Program-made: the position numbers and the translations under genes | Notes under the pieces: model-generated | The model's input: only the letters and a program-made list of their open reading frames with translations | The model's database searches: none | What the model was told of the DNA's origin: nothing | In this document: piece by piece, positions 27,201 to 39,420 of the stretch | Position numbering within the stretch: position 1 is the stretch's first letter | Layout: every line of letters starts with the position of its first letter | Assembly (NCBI GenBank): GCA_023846275.1 | Contig: JAIUJO010000289.1 | Location: 186,001-250,000 of the forward strand | Reading direction: 5' to 3' | Source: Vanilla planifolia | Lineage: Eukaryota > Streptophyta > Magnoliopsida > Asparagales > Orchidaceae | Length of the DNA stretch: 64,000 bases

Positions 27201-30200
27201 GCATATACGTATGTCCTCTTGTGTTTTTACATGTGCATATTTGTGCATGTGCTTGTTTCTCTATAATGTGTGAATGTGAGAGTGCATGCATTTATGTGTG
27301 ACTACAAATTTGTTCTTGTGCATTAGTGGTTGTTCAAGCACATGTGTGCTTATTTGTGTGCATGCTTGCATGTGTGTTTATTTTCATTTCTTTGTGTGCC
27401 TGGCCATATATTTGGGTGTGTTTGCATGTGTGTGTAGATGGGTTTGTGTGCATATCTATGCACATATGCATTGTTGTACATGTGTAATTGTGTGTGCATA
27501 AGTGTGTTTGTGTGTGTATGCATACATCCATGAGTGTGTGCATGTCTGCATATATTTCTCTGTACATATGTGCATGCATGTGTATGCAGGTAGGCATTTG
27601 TGTGCATGTGCATGCATATATGTTCACATGCATGTGTATTTCTATGTGTTCATATGTTTGTGTACTTTTATGTATGTGTGTACATGTGTGTGCTTGTGTG
27701 TGTTTGTGCATGCATGCATGTTTATGTGTGTGTTCACATGCACGTGAGTTCTTGTGTGTGTATGCATGTGTTGAAGTGTGTGGATGTGTATGTTCATGTA
27801 AGTGAATGTGTTTGTGTCTACTTGTGTGCTTGCATATGTGTGTGTGTGTGTATATGTGTGTGCAAGTGTATATCTATGTGTGTGTGCATCTGTGTGTGAA
27901 CATGTATATTGTTTTATGTGTGTGTGTATGTGCATATTTATGTGTGTGTGTGCACTGTATTTGTGTGTTAGTGTACATGTGTGCACACATGTGTGTGTGT
28001 GTATGTGTGTGCATGAATGTGTGTGTATGTGTGCTTGCATATGCGTGTTTGCATACATGTGTGTACACATGTCTTTATTTACATGTCTTTGTGTGCATGT
28101 AAATATATGCATGTGTATGGATTTGTACATGAATATGTGTGTGTGTAATTGTGTATGCATGTGTGTGTGTGTGCATGTGTGTGTTCGTGTATGGGTGTGT
28201 GTGTCTTCATGTTTGTCTATTTTGGTGTGTGTCTATGTGCATGTGTGTGGGTTTGTACATGCATTTGTGTGTGTATAATTGTGTATGAATGTGTGTGTGC
28301 ATGTGTGTGTTCATGTATGGGTGCATGTGTCTGCATGTTTATTTGTGCTGGTGGGTGTCTATGTGCATGTATGTGCATGCATGTGTGTGTGTATTTGTTC
28401 ATGTGTATGTATGTGAGTTTATGTATGTGTTTGTGTGTGTGCATGCTCCCATGTTTGGATGAGTGTGGGTGCATGCATGTGTGCATGTGTGCGTGTTTTT
28501 GTGATCATGTGTGTGCATGCTTGTGCATGCGTTTGTTCGCGTGTCAACTTGTGTACATGCATGTGCATATTTATTTGTGTATGCAAGTTTATGCATGCAT
28601 TTGTTTACAAGTCTCTGTGTGTGTGTCTACATGTGAATGTGTGAATGCATGTATGCATGTAGGAATGGATGGGTGCATCTGCATGTGTGTGCATATGTGT
28701 GTGCGTATATGTGTGTCTATGAGCTTATGTGTGTTCTTGTGATTGTGTGTCTATGTCTATATGCATTTTCTTGCGTGTGCATGTGCACGTGCTTGCATGC
28801 ACAAGTGCATATGCTTGTGCATGTGTATGAGTGCATGTGCATGCATGTTTGTTTAAGTGTGCATGTGTGTACGTGTTTTGTTGTTGTGTGGGTGTGTTTA
28901 TGCATTTGTATTTGTGTGCCATGCCAGTGTGCAATAATGCAAGTGCATGTATAATTGTGTGTAGTGGGTGTGCATGTGCACGTAGATATGTTGTGTTCAT
29001 GTAGATGTGTGTATGTTTGCAAGCATATGTGTGTGCTCTTGTTTGTTTTTGTATGTGTGTATGTGCATGCATGTGAGTATATGCATGTGTGTGTGTGTTC
29101 TATGCATATACATATATGCGTAAGTTTATGTGTGATTGTATGTGTGCATATATGTGAGTGTGTGTCCGTGTGCATGCTTGTGTGGGTACATGTGTATCTA
29201 TAAGCGTGTGCATGTGTGTTTGCTTGTTTATGCACATGTTCGTGTTCATGCACAAGTGTGGGTGTATGCATATGTGTTTGTTTGTGTGCATGTGTATGTG
29301 TTAGATTTTGTATGTTCATGTAGATGTGAGCATGTGTGTGGGTGTGTTTACATGTGCAAGTGCATTTGTATGTTGTCGTATGTTCGTGTGTGTTTTTTTT
29401 GTGCTTGTATGCACATTTACATTTTTGTGTGCATGTGGTTGTGTGTGTGTGCATGTGTGTATGTGGTTATGTATGTGCATAGGTGCGTGCAGGTGTGCAT
29501 GTGTGCCAGTGTGCATGTATTCATGTGTGTGTGTGTGCATGATTTATTGGTCGTGTGTAGGTGGAGTGGAGGAGGTGTGTGTATGCTTATGTGTATGCAT
29601 GTATGTGTCTGTACTTCTATGTGCTTGTGGGCATATGAGTGTGAGCATGTGCACATGAGTGTGTGTTAGTGTAAATGCTTGTGTTTAGGTGTTTTTGTGT
29701 GTTGTGCATGCATTCATGTTCATATATGCGAATGTGCGTGTGTACACATGCAGACAATTGCATGTTTTTGCATCCACTTGTGTTTGCATATATGTATGTT
29801 TGCATATGTGTGTGTGTACATGTGTATTCATATTCAAGTGTGTGTGTGTGTGTTTGCATGTGTGTGCATGTGCATGTTTGTGAGCATGCATGTGTGACCA
29901 TGGGTGTTTTTGTGCATGTGAATGTGTACATGTGCATGGCATGCATATGTATGTGTGCGTTAGCATGTATGTGTGTATGTGTGTCTTTGTGTGCATGCAT
30001 GTGTGTACACATGTTTGTGTGTGCATAGGCATGAGTATGTCTGTGTGTGCATGTGTATGTATATGCATATGTATGTTTTGCACATGTGTGTGCATGCATG
30101 GTGGTGTGTGTGTGTGTGTGAATGTGCATGTCCATGCGTGGGCATGTGTGTGCACACATGTGTGAGTGTGTGTGTCTATGTATGCATGTCTGAGTTTGTG

Positions 30201-30800
30201 TGTGTGTGTGTTTGTGTGAATGTAGTTGTGTGTGCATGTACATGTCTGTATGTGTACTTGTGCATATGTCTTTCTTCTTTTGTGTGCACTTGCTTACTCT
30301 TTTGTGTGTGTATTCATGTGTGCATGCATCTATGTGTTCATGTGTGGATGTGTTTGCATGTGTGTGTTTGTGTGCATGTGCATGCATGTGTATCTGTGTG
30401 TGTATGTGTGCATATGCGTGTTTGTGCGCATATGCATGTGTGCATGCGCATATGTGTGTGATTTGGTGTGCATGCTTGTATTTGGTTTTGTGTGCATGCA
30501 TGTTTGTGTGTGCATGCTTGTGTGCATGTGTGCCTCTGTGTGTGTCCATGCATGAGCTGCATGTGTATCAATGTGTGTGTGCATGCATGTGTATGAGTGC
30601 ATGTTCATGTGTGTCTTTGTGTGTGTGTGTGCATGCATGTTTATTTTTTTATGTGTGCATGTCCATGCATCCAAGGGTGCATGTGTGTGTGGGTTTGGGT
30701 CATGTGCACATGCTGTGCAAGCTGGCATGTGCTTGTGCTTCTATGTGTGTGGGTGTTGGTGTGTGTATGTGCATGTGCATGTGCACATGTGTGTGTGTGC
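24300..30800 (+). repeat. Long direct repeat, copy 2 (about 6.5 kb)
   Basis: Second copy of 15.1-21.8 kb in the same orientation. Its start (about 24,300) matches position 15,105. I could not extend the match leftwards into the sequence equivalent to 14,525-15,100, so this copy starts inside the 1.85-kb unit. At about 24,932-24,975 it again reads through the LTR insertion site without an insert. Beyond about 30,790 it diverges from copy 1. Confidence 0.88.
28190..28372 (+). repeat. About 126-bp tandem duplication, paralogue of 19,024-19,208
   Basis: TATGGGTG...GGTGTCTATGTGCATG-type sequence appears at about 28,190 and 28,316. It is the copy-2 counterpart of the 130-bp duplication in copy 1, with more divergence between its two halves. 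Confidence 0.65.
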
Positions 30801-31676
30801 ATATGTGTATATATATTTTGGTGCATGTGTGCTAGTTTTTATGTTAATTTGTGTATTTTTGTGTGTTTTTGCACATGTGCAAGTTTATGAGTGTTTGTAT
30901 GTGTTCATTGTGTGGTTATGTGCATGTGAGTGGCTTTGTGTGTACAAGCATGAGTTTGCAAATTTGTGCATGCAAGTGCACATGGGTGTGCATTTATTTG
31001 CATTTACATGTGCGATTATGTATGGTTGTTCGTGTGCGTGTGTGTGTGTAAGCTTGTTTTGTGTGTGTAAGTTTATTTGTGAATAGGTGTGTTTGCATGT
31101 GAGGGTTTGTGTTTATACATGTGCACATGTCTATGTGTGTGTGTGTGTGCCTGAGAGCATGCATGTGTTCGTGTTGGCATACATTTGTGTGTGTGTGTGT
31201 ATGCATGCGTGAGTGTGTGGTTATGTGTTAGTGTGCATGTGTTCAAGCGAGTGTGCATCTATGTGTGTATATGTGTGTGTGCATGTGTGCAAAGTGTGCT
31301 AGAGAGAAAGTGTGTGTTTGTACACATGTGATTGTTTTGTGCAAGTGCATGTGCATGCATGTTTGGGTGTGATTTGCATGTGTGCGTGTGCATGTTTGGG
31401 TGCATATGTGTATGTGCATGGGCATGTGAGTGTGTATGCATGTGTGTATGTGCATGTGTATGCTTGTGTGTGTTTGGGTGTGTGTGCTTATGTGTGAGCA
31501 TGTGTGTTCTTGTTTGTGTTTGTTTTGTGCATGTGTTTGCATATGTTTGTGTGTGTGTGTGTTGCTATGCATGTACATGTTTATGTGTGTGGGTGTTTGC
31601 ATTATTGTGCATGTATGCATCATTTGGTATGTGTATGTGTATGTGAGTATTTGTGATTGCATGTGTGTGTGTGTGT

Positions 31677-31684
31677 GGGGGGGG
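31677..31684 (+). repeat. G8 homopolymer within a TG run
   Basis: TGTGTGTG is followed directly by eight G bases and then TGTGTATATATG. Homopolymers this long are very rare in the arrays. Confidence 0.9.
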
Positions 31685-34600
31685 TGTGTATATATGCATG
31701 TGTGTGTGTGCATATCTTTATATGCATGTGTACTTGTGTGTGTATGTGAGTGCACATGATCACATGTGTGTCTTTGTTATTGCATTTTGTATGTGTGTGA
31801 GCGTGTGTGTAGTTCTGTGTTAGTTTTTGTGTTTGTGAATATCTGTGTGCATGAGTGAGAGCATTTATGTGTGTGTGTGTGCATGTGTGTACACGAAAAC
31901 ATAAGTCTGTGTTGGTGCATGTAAGCATTTGTGTTCATGTGTGTGCTTATGCATGAGTGTGAATGTGCATGTCGATCAACTTTTGTGTGTGTGTATGTTC
32001 TTGCATGAGTTCTTTATCCTGTGCTTGTGTGTAAGCCCATATGTTTGTGTCAATTTGTCCATGTGTGCTTATGTGTGTGTCTCTGTGTGTGTGCATATGT
32101 GTATTTGTGCATGAGCATGTATGTGAGTGTGTGTATGCACATGTGTGTCCATCAGTGCACATGCACGTGTACAAGTGTGTACATGTGTGTGTACATATGG
32201 GTGTGCATAAATGTGCTATGAGCATGTATAGGTGTGTAGATGTACAAGTGTTTGCATACATGCATGTGTGTCTATGTGTACATGTGTGTGCATGTGTGTA
32301 TATATGTTTGTGTGCAAGTGAGTCTGCATGTGTGTGTGTGTTTTTGTGTGTATGGTGCTTGCATGAGTGTGGGCGTGTGTGTGTTCTTGTGCATGTGGGT
32401 GCATGTGCATGTGCATATGTGTGTATGCATTTGTGCATGTGTGAATGTATGTGTGTGCGTGTATGTTTTTGTTTGTGTGTGCACATGTTTTTGTTTTTGT
32501 GTTCATGTTTGCATGTGCATGTGTTTATGTGTCTATGCATCCATGTGTTAGTATGCAAGTGAAGTTGCATGTGCTTGTGAGCTAGCATGTTTGTGTGCAT
32601 TGGCATGTGTTTATGCTTATGTGTATTTGTGTGTGTGCATGTGTGTTAGTGTGTGTGGGTTTGTGTATGAGCATGTGTGCGTGTATGTGTTTACATTAGT
32701 ATGTATGTGTGTGTGTGTGTGTGTGTGAGTCTATGTGTGTGCATTTGTGTGTGTGTGCATGTGTGTATGCTAATGTTTCTGTGTGCATGCATTCATGCAT
32801 GTGGATATGTTTGTTAGTCATTGTGTACATTTGTGTGTTATGTGCATGCATGCGTACGAGTGGATGTGTGGGTTTATGAGTGTGTGTGTGTGTGTATATG
32901 TTTGTGTTTTTATGTGTGCATGTGCATGTATGTTTTTGTGTATGTGCATGTGTGCATATGTGTTTGTGTGGGTGTGAGTGTGTTTGTATTTGTTCATTTG
33001 CATGTGTGCATGTGTGAATGTACTTGCACGTGTGTGTATGTGTTTTTTCATCCATCTTAGTATCAGTGCATGGTGTGTTCATGCAAGTATTTGTGTGAGC
33101 ATGTGCATTCATGGGTGCTTGTGCAATTGTGCTTGTGTGTTTATACAATTGTGCATGTGTAAGCCCATGGGTTTGTTCATGAATGTTTGAGTGCATTTAT
33201 GTGGGTGTAGTGTGTGTAAGTATGTATGTGTGCTTGCATGCTTGTGTTTGTATGTGCATGTGAGTGTACTTGGGTGTGCGAGTTTATGTGCATGTCTTTA
33301 TGTATGCTTATGTGTATGAGTGTGCTTGTGCATGTGCTTTTGTGTAGGCTTGTGTACATGTGTTTATATGTTTGCATGCATGTGCCAATGTGAGCGTGAG
33401 TGAGTGTGCATGTGTGCATGGGTATGATTGTGTGTTTGTTTTATGAGTGCATGTGTGTGTAGGTTGGTGTGTGCACATATGTTTATATGTGTGCATAGGT
33501 ATGCATGTGTGTATATGCGTGTGAATACATGTGCATTTGTGAGTATATATGCTTTGTACGCAGATGCATGTGAGTGGGTGTGCATGCATGTGTGTGTGTA
33601 AGTATGCATATGCATGTATAGTTTTGTGTATGTGCCTTTGGGCATGTGTACACATGTGTCCTTGTGTGTGTGTGTGCATTTGTGTCCTTGCATGCATTCA
33701 TGTGTGTATGTTTGTGTGCATATTCTTGTGCATGTGCATGTGTATTTGTGTGTGTGGTCATGTGTGTGTGTGTGTGTGCATGTATTTGTGTGAGTGCACA
33801 AGTGTTTGCATGCCATGCCATGGGTGTTCATGTGTGCATACACATTTGTTTCTGTGTTTGTGTGTATGTGTGTGTGTACTTGTGTACATGTGTGTATGTG
33901 TGCATTTATTTATGTTCATATCAATGTGAATATGTGTACATGTGTGCATGCATGAGTGTGTGCTATTATGTTCATATCTATGTGCACATATTTGCATATG
34001 CTTGTGCATGCATCTAGTGCCTATTTGTGTTTTTTGTGCATGTATGTATGGACTTGTGCATTTGTGTGGATGTCTACTTGCATGTGTGTGTGAGTACATT
34101 TGTGTGTGTGCATCTACATAGGCATGTGTGTATTTGTGTCTATGTCTTTTGGTGTGTTTGTGTTCATGCGTGTGTGCATGCTTGTGTTTGTGTGTGCATG
34201 AATTCTTATGTCTATTTGCCTGCATGCAAATATTTGTGTGCATGTCTATGCATTTGTTCACATCCATGCATGTGTTTGTGTTTGCATGAGCTTGCGAGTG
34301 TGTATATGCATGCATGGTCATGTGTGTGAGTGTGTGTGTTTGCACGTGTAGGTGTGTGATTGTGATTATATGTGCGTATGTGGGTGTGTGAGTGCATGCC
34401 TATGCATGTGTATTTCTGTGTGTGTGTGCGTTTATGTATATGTACATGTGCATGCATATGTGAGAGTGCATGCATATGTGTGTGCATGTATATGTGCAGT
34501 GTGCATATGTGTGTATGTGTCTATGTATGTGTTATCATGTGAATTCATGTGTATGTGTGCTTGTAAGTGTGTGTGTGTATGTGGGTATTCATGTGCATGT

Positions 34601-35150
34601 GTGTGTGTTCTTGTGTTCATGTGTTTGTGCATTAGCTTGCTTGTGTGCATATAAGTGTTGGTCCACAGGGGTGCATGTGCACGTGTTTAGTGTGTGTGTT
34701 TTTGTGCATGTTTGGTTGTGTGTCTGTGCATCTATGTGCATGTGCATGAACATGTATGCATGCGTGTTTATGTGTGTGTGTGGGTCTATGTGTGAGTAAG
34801 TGCATATATGTGGGTGTGTGTGCATTTTGTGAATGTGTGTGTGTTTGTGTGAGCATGTGTGTTTTCATTTGTGTGTGTATGTGTGTTCATATTAGCAAGT
34901 GTGTGTGGATTTACATGTGTGATTGCATGTGTGAGTGCATGCATGCATGTGTTTGTGTGTGTGCATCTTTATATGTGCCTGTGTGTGTCTATAAGTGTGT
35001 ATGTTTTTGCCTATGTGAATGTCTGCCAAGGCTTAGGCATACATGTGCATGTGTTTGTCAGTGTGTATGTCTATTTTTGTGTGCAAATGATTGCATGAGT
35101 GTGTGTGTGCTTATTTATGTGTGTATGTGCACATGTGCATATATGTGTCT

Positions 35151-35206
35151 ATGTGCATGCTTTTGCTTATTTATTTGAATGTGCATGCTTTTGCTTATGT
35201 ATATGA
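35151..35206 (+). repeat. 28-bp tandem duplication
   Basis: ATGTGCATGCTTTTGCTTAT occurs at 35,151 and 35,179 (period 28). The first copy continues TTATTTGA and the second TATATGAG. The CTTTTGCTTAT word is rare elsewhere in the array. Confidence 0.85.
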
Positions 35207-36289
35207 GTTTACATGTATGTGTGTGTTCATGTTTGTGTGCTTGAGTTTGTTTATATGTGTGAGTATGCATTTATGTTTGAGTATTTGTGTGGAAAAATAT
35301 GTGTTCTTCTATTTGTGCATGTCTGTGCATGAGTGTGCTTTTACGTGTTTGTGTGTGTATGCATGCATGTGCAATTATCCTTGTTCATTTACATGTGCAT
35401 ATGCATGTGACTATGAGAGTATATGTGTGTGTGTGTGTGTGTTTGTGAGCTGTTTATGCATGGGTGTGCACAAGTGTGAAAGTGTGTATGTGTGTGTGTG
35501 TGTACAAGTGTAAGCATGTTTGAGCACTGCCATGCATGTGTCTATGGCAAGTGGGTGTGTGTGTGTGTGCATGTGTTGATGTGAGTGTGTGCATGTGTCT
35601 ATGTATGTATGCCTATTTGTGTGGGTGTACATGTGTGTGCTTGTGTGCATAGGCTCATATGCATGTGTGTGTGTGAGTGTGTGTGTATGTTTCTGGGTGT
35701 ATATGTGTGTACATGTATGTGTATGTATTTGTGTGTTTGTGAGTATGAGCATATGAGTGGGAGTGTTTGTGTGCACATGTGATTATGTTTGTATATTCAT
35801 ATGTGCATGTGTGTTCCTACATGTGCATGTGTATGGGTGTAGGTGTAGGTGTGTCTACACATGTTCTTACATGTGTGTGCTTGTGTTTGTGTGTGCTTGT
35901 TTGTGTCTATGTGCTTGTGCATGTGTATATCTATATTCTCAAGTGTGTTTTTGTACATGTGAGTATGTTGTTGTACACATGGATGTGTGTATATGTGTAT
36001 GTGTGTGTTTGTGTCTACTTGCCTATGAATGTTTATGTGTTTGGGCTTGTGTGTGTATGCATATATGCATGCATATATATGTCCATGCTTGCACGTAGGG
36101 GGTTGTGTGTGTATGCTTTTGTGATTTTGTATGTGTGTGTCTTTGTGTGCATTTACATGCATGTGTGCACATGTGTTTGTGTGTGTGCACATATGTGTAT
36201 GTGTGTGTTGGTGTGTGATGGAGTTTATGCATGTGCATGTGTGTGTGCATGTGTGCTTGTGTGTATATGTGTGCTTGTTAATGCCTATG

Positions 36290-37582
36290 TGTGTGTGTGT
36301 GTGTTTGGGAGCATGTGTGTGTGTCTTAGTGCATTTGCGTGTGTGGCTATGTGCTTACGTGTTTGTACGTGTGTGTGTTTACTTGTAGTTACATTTGTTG
36401 TCTATGTGTGTGTGTGCATGCATGTATGTAGGTTCATGTGTGTGTGCATGTGCATGCATCTTATTGTATGCACATGTGCATGCATGTAGAGGGGTGTTTC
36501 TTAGAGCTAATGTTTGTGTGTACACATGTGGATGCACACATGTGTGAGTGCCCATGCATGTTCACATGTGTACATGTGTGCATACATGTTTGAGGTGTGT
36601 GTGCATGTGCGTTTGTGTATATGTGAGTGTGCATGTTGTGTGTGCATGTGTGTGACTATGAGTGCATGTGTGTGCATATGTTTATGTGTTTGTGTGCAAT
36701 TGCATGTGAGTGCACGTGCATGTACCTATGCACATGTGTGTGTGTACGCATGTGTTCACATGCATGTAAATGTGTCAGTGTCTTGGTGTTCATGCACACA
36801 CATGTGAATCTGTGTGTGTTTGTGTGTGCATGTGTAGGGGTGCTTATCTACATTTGTGTATGTGTGTATGTGTGTTTGTGTGCATGCATCTTTGCGTAAG
36901 TAAATATCTTTTTGTGCATGTGTGTGTGTGTGTAAGCGTAGTTGTGGGTATATGTTCATATGCGTGTGTTTGTGTGTTCATTAGCATATCTATACTCATA
37001 TGTGTGTAAGGCTGGGTGTGCTTGTATGGGTGTGTGGTTTTGTGTGTGCATGGGTGCTTGTATGTGTGCATGCGCTTGCAATGGGTGTGTGTGCTTGTCT
37101 ATGTTCTTTTGTGTGATTTTTGCATGTGCATATATTTTGTGTGCATTTGTGTTCATGTATGTGCATATGTGTGTGTACATATGATTATTTATGTGCATGT
37201 TTGTGAGCATGTGCATATGTGTGTGCCTATAAGTGCCTATGCATGTGAGTGTATGTGTGTAGGCGTGCATGCATTTGTGTGTGTGAGTTCATGTGTGTGG
37301 GTGCATGTGTTTGTGCATGTGTATGAGTGAGCACACTTTTGTATTTGTGCATGTGAGTTCATAGGTGTGTGTGTGTGTATGAATGCATGTGTGTTTGTGG
37401 TTGCATGTGTGGTGCTAATGTGTATGTATGGCTATGCACATGTATATGTGTATTTATGCATGCGTGTGAATTGATATGTCTATGTTTATGTGCATTTGTA
37501 TGTGTGTGTGTTTATGTGTGCGTGTGCATGTGGGCATGTAATTGTGGGTGTGTGTGTGCTTATGTGTGAGTGTGTATGCATA
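36290..37582 (+). repeat. Inverted repeat, left arm
   Basis: This segment matches the reverse complement of 58,415-59,740. Paired landmarks: GAGGGGTGTTTCTTAGAGCTA at 36,489 with its complement at 59,624-59,642; the CTTGTCTATGTTC...GCATATATTTTGTGTGC block at 37,094 with 58,886-58,940; GCACACTTTTGTATTTGTGC at 37,331 with 58,640-58,675; GTGAATTGATATGTCTATG at 37,466 with 58,490-58,526; GCATGTGGGCATGTAATTGTG at about 37,520 with 58,429-58,475. The arm stops at 37,582 against retrotransposon sequence while the right arm continues as array. Confidence 0.88.
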
Positions 37583-37761
37583 CCTTTAATCCTTGAAACT
37601 TGTTAAACACTCCAAAGTACTTTAAAGATCCACTACTTCATTATCTTTTTAGATGCATGACTTGCTCATTAGAAATTATACCTGATTCACACAAAACAAA
37701 CCCATTAGAATAACATGCTAAATATTTAAAGCTTGACTCTTCAAATACAATGTATCTAATA
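37583..37761 (-). mobile_element. 3' LTR remnant (first about 180 bp)
   Basis: On the minus strand, sequence after the polypurine tract reads TATTAGATACATTGTATTTG. The expected LTR start would be TGTTAG, so one G-to-A change has altered the TG end. The LTR is cut at about 37,583 by the array and lacks its promoter. Confidence 0.65.
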
Positions 37762-37762
37762 A

Positions 37763-37774
37763 TCTCTTCTTTTT
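37763..37774 (-). other. Polypurine tract of the minus-strand copia element
   Basis: The minus strand reads ATCATCAAAAAGAAGAGATTA. The AAAAAGAAGAGA run lies just after the RNase H end and just before the LTR, where the plus-strand primer of copia elements sits. The usual plant form is AAAAAGGGGGAGA, so it has G-to-A changes. Confidence 0.7.
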
Positions 37775-37979
37775 GATGATGATAAGACAAAAAAATTTAG
37801 ATAAAAACATAACATGTAAGAAAATATTAAAAGAAATAATAAAAGATAATAAAAATCAAATAAATATGCTCCTTTTTATTATATGCTTCCCTTATTTGAA
37901 CAATAAATATTCTCCGTATTTGATACCATTAAAAGAGACATACAATTTATATAATTTTTATTATACCTAATTGTTGTTT

Positions 37980-38520
37980 GATTTGAAATTGTTTTGTTGG
38001 AAGGGACTTAATAAATATGTCAACCAATTCTTGTTTGGTAGGAACATATTCAAATTCTACTTTGTCTTTATCTAATTGATCTCTAATAAATGGTATTATA
38101 CATTAATGTGCTTGGTCCTAGAATGATGAACTTGGTTCTTTACTAAGACTAAGGCACAATATTATCAATTTAAATGGGAATATGTGAGAGATCTAAACCA
38201 TAATCACGAAGTTGTTGTCTTAACCACAATACTTAGGGAACACAACTTCTAGCCACTCCATACTCAGGTTCTATGGTCGATAAGGCTATGTAATTTTTCT
38301 TTTTTCTTGGCCATGAAATTAGATAATTTCTTAGGAATTGGCATGTTTTTAGAGGTAATTTTTCTATCTATTATAGAACTTGCAAAGTTTGAATCTGTGT
38401 AACCCATAAGCTCACATGAAAGAGTATTCTTAGAGTAGCATAAACCTAAGTTTGTTGAACATTTTAAATATTTGAAGATTAATTTAATCACTTTTAAATG
38501 GCTTTCCTTGGGATTTGATT
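37980..38520 (-). pseudogene. Ty1/copia RNase H domain, degraded
   Basis: RNase H removes the RNA strand during reverse transcription. The minus strand encodes KYLKCSTNLGLCYSKNT then GYTDSNFASSIIDRK (38,381-38,405 carries the TDSNFA part), matching the copia RYLKGT...GYSDADFAG..DRKSTSG region; the first catalytic Asp is kept. After several frame changes the tail is readable: KTTTS*LWFRSLTYS, then FIRDQLDKDKVEFEYVPTKQ, close to the conserved VRYHFIRD...VEYVPTKQQLADIFTKPL ending near 37,985. In-frame stops show it is non-functional. Confidence 0.85.
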
Positions 38521-39420
38521 GGGATCTTGCATATATGCCAACACAAAATAATGTGTCCCATCTACTTATTATGAGATATAGTAATGATTTAATACAACCT
38601 CTATAAAGGTTTTGATCAATGGATTTCCCAATTTCATCTAAGTCTAAATGGATTATTTAATTCATTGGAATCTTTTCATCTTTCATATTTTCATAACCAA
38701 ATTACTTGAATATTTCTTCTAAGTACTAACTTTTAGTAATAAAAATCCCATCTTTTAATTACTTGATTTGTAATCCTAAGAAAAAGTTCATCTCATCAAT
38801 CGCACTCATCTCAAATTATTTTGACATTAAGTCACTAAATTCTTCACACGTATTTTCATTTGTGCTTCCAAAAATTATGTTATCAACATAAACTTGTACA
38901 AGAAACAAATGATCATTTCGAGATTTTAAGAATAATATGGTATCTACTTTTGTTTTTCTAAAATCACTTTCAATTAGATAATTACTCAATCTATGTTACC
39001 ATGCATAGGGAGCTTACTTAAGGCCATAAACATCCTTCTTAAGCTTATATACATAATCACCAAGTACATGGTTGTCAAAACTAGGGGCTTGTTTTACATA
39101 CAAATCATATTCTATTATCTCAATTAAGAATGCACTTTATACATCAATTTGAAATAATTTAAAATTTTTATGACAAGATTACGCTAAAAGAAGTCTAATA
39201 GTCTCTAATCTTGCTATCGATGCAAATTACTCCTCAAAATTTATACCTTCAACTTGGTTATATCCCTCAGCAACAAGTCTAATTTTGTTTCTAATGATCA
39301 CTCCATTTTCATCTAATTTATTTTTTAATACCCATTTGACTCTAATTACTTTTTGATCACTAGGTCTAAAAACTAAATGCCACACCTTGTTTGCCTTCAA
39401 TTAATCGAATTCTTCATTCA
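38521..39420 (-). pseudogene. Ty1/copia reverse transcriptase, degraded
   Basis: RNA-dependent DNA polymerase domain. The minus strand reads FRPSDQKVIRVKWVLKNKLD, then ENGVIIRNKIRLVAEGYNQV and EGINFEE, all hallmark copia RT start motifs (39,230-39,380). A stop follows EGINFEE at 39,227-39,229. Next come ARLETIRLLLA, YKLKKDVYGLK and, at 38,879-38,890, YVDNIIFG. The catalytic YVDD box is therefore YVDN, losing the second active-site Asp. Other stops break the frame (after VYGLK, after LMSK). It once formed a polyprotein with the integrase upstream. Confidence 0.9.

Larger units (their letters stand above)
13895..37582 (+). repeat. TG/CATG-rich degenerate array, main left block
   Basis: Same word composition as 1-12,835 (TG, CATG, TATG, TTTG), TG on the + strand throughout. 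No gene or TE is seen. It contains the second copy of the 1.85-kb unit, both copies of a long direct repeat (15.1-21.8 and 24.3-30.8 kb), spacers at 21.8-24.3 and 30.8-36.3 kb with no internal match that I could find, and the left arm of an inverted repeat at its right end. It stops abruptly at about 37,582 where truncated retrotransposon LTR sequence begins (CTTTAATCCTTG). Confidence 0.95.

Noticed and set aside
29617..30549. Long His/Thr-rich open frame on the minus strand (310 codons), the longest in the window
   Set aside because: It is ACA/CAC repeat read as Thr-His. It overlaps equally open frames on the other strand, has no domain, no bias of third positions and lies wholly in array sequence.
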